Source of the DNA: Jaltomata sinuosa
Lineage: Eukaryota > Streptophyta > Magnoliopsida > Solanales > Solanaceae
Length of the DNA stretch: 64,000 nt
NCBI GenBank assembly: GCA_003996215.1
Contig: QJPP01003504.1
Location: 136,001-200,000, forward strand
Reading direction: 5' to 3'
The notes beneath the pieces are model-generated. The model saw only the letters and a program-made list of their open reading frames with translations, had not been told where the DNA came from and searched no databases. Below, piece after piece: positions 57,117 through 64,000 of the stretch; positions within the stretch are counted from its first letter, which is position 1; each line of letters starts with the position of its first letter. A program made the translations under genes and the position numbers.

Positions 57117-58673
57117 CATCTACCTAAAGAGGAAAAGGATTCCTTCAAGATCCAAGTCTCAAGCTCCAAATTGAAGCCTCCTTTTCTTTTCAATTTTAGT
57201 TGGGTTAGCTTCAATCAAGGTATGTAGGTATTCAATAAGGGAATCCCTTCACCCTTATGCCCCAAACCCCAATCTTCTAAATTGAATTTATGGATTTCTA
57301 AATTAGGGTTCTTACCCAAATTGGGGAAAATTGATGGGCTTTGTTTTAAAGTATTAATTCATGACTTCTTATTCATTATCCATGTTTTAATTGAGGTTCC
57401 TTAAGTGTTTATAAAAGCCCATATGATTGGTGATGAATTCTAGCATGATTTCATTGAATTGCATGTCTTCAAGTAAAATTGATATGTTTAGATAACATGA
57501 CCTCTACTTTCATGAAATATCATGCCTAATTCTTCAAACTATGATTTTAGAAAGGAAAGTATATTTTGAATTATGGTTATGCAAAGCTTTAAGACTCATA
57601 ATTTGTGAATTGCATGGCATCAAATATGTCCTTATGCTTTTCCAACAGTTTTGGATATTAGATATGTCCCTATATTTTTTAAAGGTTTGGCTTCCAGATA
57701 TGTCTACCTAAGTTAGAAACAGTTTTGACATCAGATATGTCACAAGTATTATGAGCTATATGTATATGTTTTGGGAGTAGTATTTAGCACCGAGCAATGA
57801 GGGTTTGATTACCCAAGTCTATAAACTACGTTGCCAGCATAGGTTATGTATCACCTGATGGGCTTACGAAAGTAGTTCCACTCTTTATTATCATGGTGCC
57901 CTTACCTTAGTAGGGCATAGCGCAGCTTTGCCAACTAGGGTGATATAGTTGGATTATGGTGTTCTTTACCATGGCAGGGTTCGGAATAACTTTGCTAACT
58001 AGGTTTATATAGTTAGATTCCATGTAGCTCACATGGTCTATTATCGGTTATAAGAAACTCCCGTCTGAAAGCTTTTCAGTTTAAGTTATATGATACTCTA
58101 CTTTTGAAAGTTGATCTTCTATTTCATGTCTTATGTTTATCTATGATTTTACTCATGAATTCTCTTATTATGCATGGCTTCAGTCTTTCAAGCATGATTC
58201 AAGCACGTTTACATTTATTGTTGGATAGACTTATATATTCAGTACATCCTATAGTACTGATGCATTTTGTGCTGCATCCTTTTACGATGCAGATTCAGGC
58301 ACCTACCCTCAGACTCGTGGCTAGACTATGCCAGACATTCAGCTGATTATTGGTGAGTCCTCATTATTCGAGGACTAGAGTTAGTGCGTCCATCTTTATG
58401 CTTTTATTTAAGATTTCAAGTTAACGGTGGTCTTGTCCCAGTAACTCTTTATGGCAGTTAGAGGCTTTTCAGACATAAACAGTATGCGAGTCTCCTTTTG
58501 GATTTGTATTCCTATTTGACTTGATTATCTATATATTTGATTTTAGATCTTTATATTATGCTTTAACTTGTCTACTTGAATTATCTGAGTTATACTATGA
58601 CCAAGGGTTAGCTTGGGGCACTTGTGGTCCCAGATCCCGTGTTATGTCAAGGGGGTAGCCTTGGGGCATGACA
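57077..58673 (+). repeat. Element M 3' LTR, 5'-truncated (about 1.6 kb)
   Basis: It aligns with 52515-54088 and ends GGGGCATGACA. The first roughly 620 bp of the LTR (51892-52510), including start and palindrome words, are missing. The minisatellite is kept (57900-58020). Confidence 0.92.
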
Positions 58674-58678
58674 CTACC
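58674..58678. repeat. Target site duplication CTACC (right) of element M
   Basis: It is identical to 51887-51891; the L reading resumes right after it. Confidence 0.94.
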
Positions 58679-58861
58679 ACAACATTACCCTTTCCCTTTT
58701 AATAATGAATCACAAAAGGGAAGGTCTCAAGAAATTCAACCCATTTGACATGCCTTTTGTTCAACTTTCCTTGTGCCCTAAGATGTTTCAAAGACTCATG
58801 ATTGGTTCTAATCACAAACTTTAGGCCACAAGTAATGTTGTTGATTACCCAATGCAATAGT
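58679..58861 (-). pseudogene. Element L RNase H, C-terminal part
   Basis: The minus strand reads FVIRTNHESLKHLRAQGKLN, then KRHVKWVEFLETFPFVIHYK and GKGNVVV, joining VDALSRK at 51886. The conserved T-D-H-E box is T-N-H-E here, so the catalytic Asp is lost. One frame change. Confidence 0.8.
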
Positions 58862-58925
58862 GCACTCTGCCTGACCGTCTGTCTGAGGATGAAAAGCTGT
58901 TCTAAGCTTCACCTGGGTACCAAGG
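58862..58925 (-). pseudogene. Out-of-order integrase shard
   Basis: The minus strand reads GLGTQVKLRTAFHPQTDGQ, a conserved integrase core piece. It is followed at once by RNase H text of L, the reverse of pol order, so it must come from another element or a rearrangement at the L/E border. Confidence 0.65.
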
Positions 58926-60437
58926 CCTTTCAGAGTTAGGATGGACATTCAAGCTTTCAGCAGTGTTCTAGATAGTACGAGGTTCCTTCTACTATGGTTG
59001 GACAGATTCAACGGCGTAAGTTTGAGATTCAGCGATAGTGTATTATGTGTGATCATATTGTGCGGGTTGAGACTAGCGAGGCTATTGTGGGTTCTAATGA
59101 TACTTTGAGGATGGTGGTTGCCTTTGTATCCCGAGGATTTGAAAGATTAGTTTGTTGGTTCTTCAAGGGTTGTCTGTTATGTAGGGTTCTAGTGTTGGTT
59201 GGACTCGGCCAGTGTGGACTAGTAGTTTAGTATGTTGCAGGCTTCAGATTCGGTGATATGGTGTGTTGATGTAGTAGAACGGTTGATTCAAGCCAAAGAA
59301 GTGAATTGACGGGTTATGCAAATTTATATATCTAGCTGGCGGTCTTGGACTTGAGACACCCTTTCCTTGCCTACGGGGTGTTCTGACTTGATATTCGCAA
59401 CGTGGTTGACTTCTTTCTAAGTTGAGACTGGTAAGGTGATTTTAGAACTCATGTAGTTTTCGAGTGTTTGGAGCTTAGTTGGTGGTTACAGACCTCGTGT
59501 TAGGCTTACCACACTCCTTATAGGGTCTTGGTTTTGGTTTGGGTCATTTGGGCAGGTTGCCTTGGTTCATTCAGTTTTCGTTGTTTTAGAATTGGCGTGG
59601 TTCAGTAAGGTTGGGTTCATTCTATAGTCAGAAGGTTCTCTGTCGGCACCGGGTGTTCATACATTCCTTTTGCAACCCTGGTGTGCAAGCTAAAATCGAG
59701 TTCAGATGGTTAGTTCAGTCGGTTAGTCCAGATGAATTCAGGTGGCTAGGCTGGTGTTAGTAAAAGTGGTCATCCTTTGGTTGGTCGTCAGTCGGGGTAA
59801 AACTACTAGTGTTTTCAAGGATGCACGTCGGGTTAGTATGCTGGAGGTCAAAAGATAGTAAGCCATAACTTAGTTTAGATTAAATCAGAGTAAAAAGAGG
59901 TGAATTCGTTCGTGATGGAGTGCAAGTGGGAATTAGGGATCTCCGACATGTCTGTTGATACTTCAAGAGTGGCTCGAGTGTGCGGCTTGCGTGCAGCTTC
60001 ATAGTTATGGTGCAAAAGGATTCAGATCAGAATAAGGGATTTTGCCAATCAACGGGTTCATGAGTTAGAGTTTTAGGCTGGTGGCTTTTCTGGGTAAACT
60101 TGGTTGTGATGTTAAGGATTCTGATCCTGTGTGTTGATCACCTTGGTTCTCTAGTTTCAGTGTTGTGTCGGTGCTTCCGATCGAGATTCTTGAGGGTCAG
60201 TTTGGTTGGGAGATCTTTAGAGGATTTAGGGTTAAAAGTTAGAGTCTAGTTTGGCTGGTAAGGTGTTGAGGGTTGGTAGTTTTCCTTTGGTTTAGCTCCG
60301 TGAGATGCCGCCAGTCGGGGAGGCTACCCGGATTTCCGAGTGAGTGGTGAGGGCTTAGTATCCATCATTTGTTTGAGTCTTCTGGTGTTTTCCCTTCTTT
60401 AACTTTTGCGGATGAAAGTTCTTTTAGTAGTGGATGT
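58926..60437 (+). mobile_element. Element E internal region (B family, 5'-truncated)
   Basis: Plus-strand homolog of 16400-14895. The pol relic at 58990-59136 reads TMVGQIQRRKFEI and later VETSEAIVGSNDTLRM. The rest is non-coding and leads directly into the LTR. The 5' half with primer site and gag start is missing. Confidence 0.72.
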
Positions 60438-63380
60438 TGTAATGACCCTCCCGGTCATTTTCCTATTTTTCATGCTTTTTTTTATGTTTAAAGCTTTTCC
60501 TTAGCGGCTAGGGGTCATTTATAACTTACCAGGAATGACGATTCGGTTTTTGGCCGTTCATTAGGTCGTTATGACCATTTCCCTATTTTAGAACTTGAAC
60601 TTAGAAAGTCTTTGACTTTGATCAACTTTCTTGGTAAACATGTTTAGAATAGAATTTCGACAGCTCCGTTGGCTCCGAAATGGGGATGTTGGTCTAGTAG
60701 GACCATTGGTCTGGTTATGAGTGCTTTCGATTTGGTTTTGTGTTGCTTTCTGTGTTTTCAAGCCTGTTTGGCTGGTAGGGTTGACTTTGGTCAACATTCG
60801 GAGAATACGGCCTCGGATGAAAATTTTATCCATGCTATTAGCTCCGTAATATTGACTTTGGTCTAGGTAAACCTTTGGTTCGGGTCTCGAGGCTTCCAAA
60901 ATTATTTTGGGGTATTGAGTGTCGAGTTAGTTTTTGGATGGGGCTTACTTTTTTTAAAATGATATCCGTTGGTAAATTTGTTGATTCTATTGAGTCCAGA
61001 ATGTCGTTTTCACTCAAATAACTCTATTGGTTTGTGAGTATCGGGTTCTGATCGTATCCAGAATGCCCCGGAGATGTTTGGAAAACTGTTGGTTTTTGTT
61101 GCAGGCCAGGCCCACGGCGCCAGCCTGCGGCCAGCCCCTTTAAATTCTTGCTATTCATGATTTTTAACTCATTTCTTTTACCTCTTTCAACTCCAACTTC
61201 ATTTTTCTCAACTCTAATTACTCAAGAACAGTGTTGGCTCGTGGGAATTCTCCAAATTATCGTTAATCTCGCTCCTTTATCGTTGGTAAGCCTCTTCTTC
61301 TTCAAGCCTTGTTCTTCTCTTTTAGCTTGAAAACCTTCATTGTTGAGGGTCTTACAAGCTTGGTTTATCTTGGGTTAAAGCTGCGTTGGTGAGCTTGTTT
61401 ATCCGTGGTAGCTGTAGTTTCAGTCCGTTGTCAATTCTTGCTTCCAAATTGGTACGTTTCCGCCTTTGAAAATCACAATTCTCCACTTTTATTCTCATGA
61501 ATTAGTAGTACTTCAGGGTGTTTTGATCCCCGAAACGAACTTCGTTCGCGCTCAAATTTTGACCATGGGTTCCTAAATTCACCATGGACATAATTGTGAA
61601 TTTTATTTTCTGTTTTGCTACACGGGCCCTGAGGGTCATTTTCTGACCCGATTTCCAGCCTGATTTTTCGTATATCAATATGGGTGTCATTCTTCTCGTC
61701 TTGACACCTAGATTATTTTCTTGATAGCGTGACAGCTTTTTGAGACTTTTCGGAAGGGAAAGGCACACGAGTGATGGTTCGTGTTTGCAGTTCGGCCCCG
61801 AGGTAGGTTACGATTTACCTTCTAGACTGAGTTTTGTTAGATTTTATATATTTGTATGATACTGGAATGTTATGTCGGATATTAGCTAGATTTAGTCTTG
61901 AATCCTGTTTATCACTTTAAATTGGTCATTTCAGATTTTAGTTTAGAATTGTTATGTTTACCCTTAGCCTAGGAGCTTGTAGTATCTTTGTGGCTAGTAT
62001 AGAATCCTTAGTATACTTTTCGGAGGTTTTAGAGGTAGAGTAGAGATTCTCGGTGCTTTTCGCTTTATTTATAGTATCTTTTTGCTTTATTCTATCATTG
62101 TGTGTAACTGTGGGCCCGAGGCCATAGCTTGGATTTAGACGGAGTCCCAGGTCAATTCTCTTAGTTTGGAAGGTGCTTGCCATGTTTTTGCCTTCTTGTG
62201 TGTGTTTTCTCGGAATATATAAATTTATATACGCATACTGCATTGTCATGCTTATCGGTACGGAAAAGAGTGATTTTAAGAACTTTGGTCCTACACTTGA
62301 CAATTATTGAGTTTTAATGATCTTTGGGATTTTAAAAGAATTGATTTGGAATTGTTATGGATTTTTGGGAGGAAAAGGGAAAAATATTACTTTTTATGCA
62401 TACGCTGATGAGTCCAAGGTTAAATTTCGGGCGCCCGATGTGTTATCTCGGCTTTTACTTTTTATGCATACATTGATGAGTCCGAGGTTAAATTCTGGGC
62501 GCCCTATGTGTTATCTTGGATTTTACTTTTATGCATCTACTGTTAAGCTCGATGTTCCATCCCGGACGCTCGTGTACTAGATACCATATTTGACTTGTAT
62601 ACATTCATATACTACATCATTTTTACATCGCATTGCATTTGCTTTGGGTGCGTTTGAATTGTTGGCTGATTTGAGTTGATCTTGTTACTACTTCACCTTT
62701 TTTTTGGTTTGGTTGTTCGATTCTTGGCTTTATAACTAGATTTTAGGTGGATCCCTGTATTTTAACTGCTTTCCTGTATCTTATCATTTATATATTATCT
62801 TTCTGCACTCGATCGGACTATGATGCCTATTGAGTACCCGTTGTCTTGGTACTCATACTACACTCTGCATCTTTTTCTGATGCAACACATAGTACAAGCC
62901 ACCCTCACTGACCTTCCTGTTTTTCGAGGCCTGTTGTAGTTCGGATCGCGGTGAGCTCCTGACGCTTTTGGAGGCTTTACATTCTTTCCATCTTGTATAT
63001 TCTGTCTACATTTTGTATTTTGGATAGACAGAGTCTGTTGTATAGCTACTCCTCACTTTAGTCGCTCTTGTACTAGTGACACCAGGTTCGGGTTGATTGT
63101 TAAGTCTGTTTTGTCTCGTTGGTCACTTTAGGGTCTTCTTATGTATATCTTGTACGATGGTATGTATATATGCTATTGGCCCTGTCTTTTAATTTATGTC
63201 TTCCGCTTTTCCTTACTTTAACTGCTTTATTGTCTTCCGCATTGTTGGGTTTGTCTTGCCTACCGAGGGGTTATGTAGGCGTCATCATGGCCCGGTTTTG
63301 GATCGTGACAGTTAGGGGGATTGGTACACTTATAAGGGGATTGTAGGTGTCATCATGACCTGAGAAATTGGATCGTGACA
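60438..63380 (+). repeat. Element E 3' LTR (B family)
   Basis: It runs from TGTAATGACCC to GGATCGTGACA at 63310, aligned with the inverse of 19056-22003. A further 70 bp (63311-63380) repeat the end in altered form (GTCATCATGACC..GGATCGTGACA). Three 68-bp tandem units start near 62391, 62459 and 62527 (ATGCATA, GATGAGTCC, GGGCGCCC). The usual palindrome cluster is not evident at the matching place here. Confidence 0.85.
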
Positions 63381-64000
63381 TCATATAGTCCATTTCTATT
63401 ACAAATTCGAAACAAATAAAAAGGGAAGAAAATATCGTTTTCATTTTTTAAGACGTCAAGATTATGCCAATCGGAGGGATCCCCCCTAGCTTTTAATTTT
63501 GAAAATCAATTTAACATATCCCGAATTGGACAAAGGGATTTTCCTTCTGAGATTCAAGCTTAAATTGATCAATCCCTTAAAATTAGCAAGTCATAAAGGA
63601 AGAAGTCTTTTACCTCATAATACGTCCAAATTCATCCCAACATAATTGATTCTGCTTTTTCTTCTTTCCAAATCACAATGGTGTAAATGAGTCCTCTTGA
63701 CAAAATTGATGCAACAATCTCGGCTCTGAATTGAAGAGACATCACAAGCTCATTAAAGAATCAAGCAACTAAAGTAAAATACAAAAGGAAAGAGAGAGGA
63801 CATAATAAAAGGGAAAGAACGTGATTCAAAGAACTATAGGAAAGGGGTCGTTGGCAAATTTGCCGGAAGAAGTCGGCAGGTTGCGTTTAGGAATGAAATT
63901 TTGTGATGTTTGGATGGAACTTTTGGGTTTAGCTACTGGTGGGGATAACTAATGGGTTTTTGGGTATGGTTTATTGGGATTAAAATAAGGAAAAACTATC
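63381..64000. other. Unassigned sequence, possibly low-copy host DNA
   Basis: No similarity to the other sequences in the window, no LTR edges, no ORF of note. It starts TCATATAGTCC. A gene leader or promoter is possible but nothing in the sequence shows it. Confidence 0.35.

Larger units (their letters stand above)
51892..58673 (+). mobile_element. Element M: Tekay/Del-like retrotransposon with truncated pol and 3' LTR
   Basis: 6782 bp, 5' LTR 51892-54088, perfect initiator-Met primer site, gag, protease, RT, start of RNase H, then a 40-bp hairpin at 57033-57116 and a 3' LTR that lacks about its first 0.6 kb. Integrase and chromodomain are missing. The CTACC duplication at both ends is perfect, so the ends are true ends and the loss is internal. 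Confidence 0.93.

Noticed and set aside
22843..58925. Endogenous pararetrovirus (caulimovirid) sequence
   Set aside because: All RT pieces are followed by gypsy-type RNase H and integrase or belong to elements with LTRs; no movement protein or coat protein motif was seen.
62317..62580. ORF of 87 codons in the LTR of element E
   Set aside because: It is a translation of the 68-bp tandem units in an LTR; the repeated residues follow the DNA repeat.

Overview
This is a stretch of plant nuclear DNA built almost entirely of LTR retrotransposons, most of them nested inside one another. No host gene, tRNA, rRNA or prokaryotic feature is visible. Chromodomain-bearing Ty3/gypsy elements with TGTAAYGACC...GTGACA LTRs, initiator-Met primer sites and Athila/Tat-type LTRs suggest a eudicot. 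The particular LTR and gag wording fits Solanaceae best; that assignment is inference from recognition, without a search.

Left block (1-22003, minus strand). A non-autonomous family (element B) forms a tandem array: LTR 19056-22003, internal region 14895-19055, shared LTR 2142-14894, then a second internal region running off the window at 1. The shared LTR is split by element A (4293-14128, minus), an Athila-like non-autonomous element with 1.5-kb LTRs, a tRNA-Asp-type primer site, a broken gag, a second broken ORF, no pol, and a perfect 5-bp target duplication (TCCGC).

Middle block (22004-50125). A decayed minus-strand gypsy element (H) carries gag, protease, RT, RNase H and integrase pieces scattered over about 27 kb. 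It was split by a solo Athila/Tat-like LTR (F, 46843-48212), by another LTR fragment (K, 22004-22842), and by a large composite. In the composite, an LTR-like sequence (G) flanks an inverted-repeat unit (T) holding a 112-bp tandem array. That array was split by gypsy element C (25998-45228, plus), and the RT gene of C was split by its close relative D (30813-40429, plus, perfect TCAGT duplication). H > G > T > C > D is at least four, probably five, nested levels.

Right block (50126-64000). A second minus-strand gypsy (L) was split by element M (51892-58673, plus, CTACC duplication). M has lost the end of RNase H, integrase and the front of its 3' LTR, and a 40-bp perfect hairpin marks that junction. 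Next comes a 5'-truncated plus-strand copy of the B family (E, 58926-63380). The last 620 bp match nothing else here and may be low-copy host DNA.

Every coding region is broken by stops or frameshifts. Comparing C with D, many stops are CAG to TAG or TGG to TAG/TGA, as expected from deamination of methylated CHG sites. The LTR families share a layout: a cluster of family-specific palindromic words near the LTR start and, in the chromovirus-type families, a short minisatellite at about 60% of its length. No element appears able to move on its own, and none is recognised as a pararetrovirus. Divergence values and repeat counts were made by eye.
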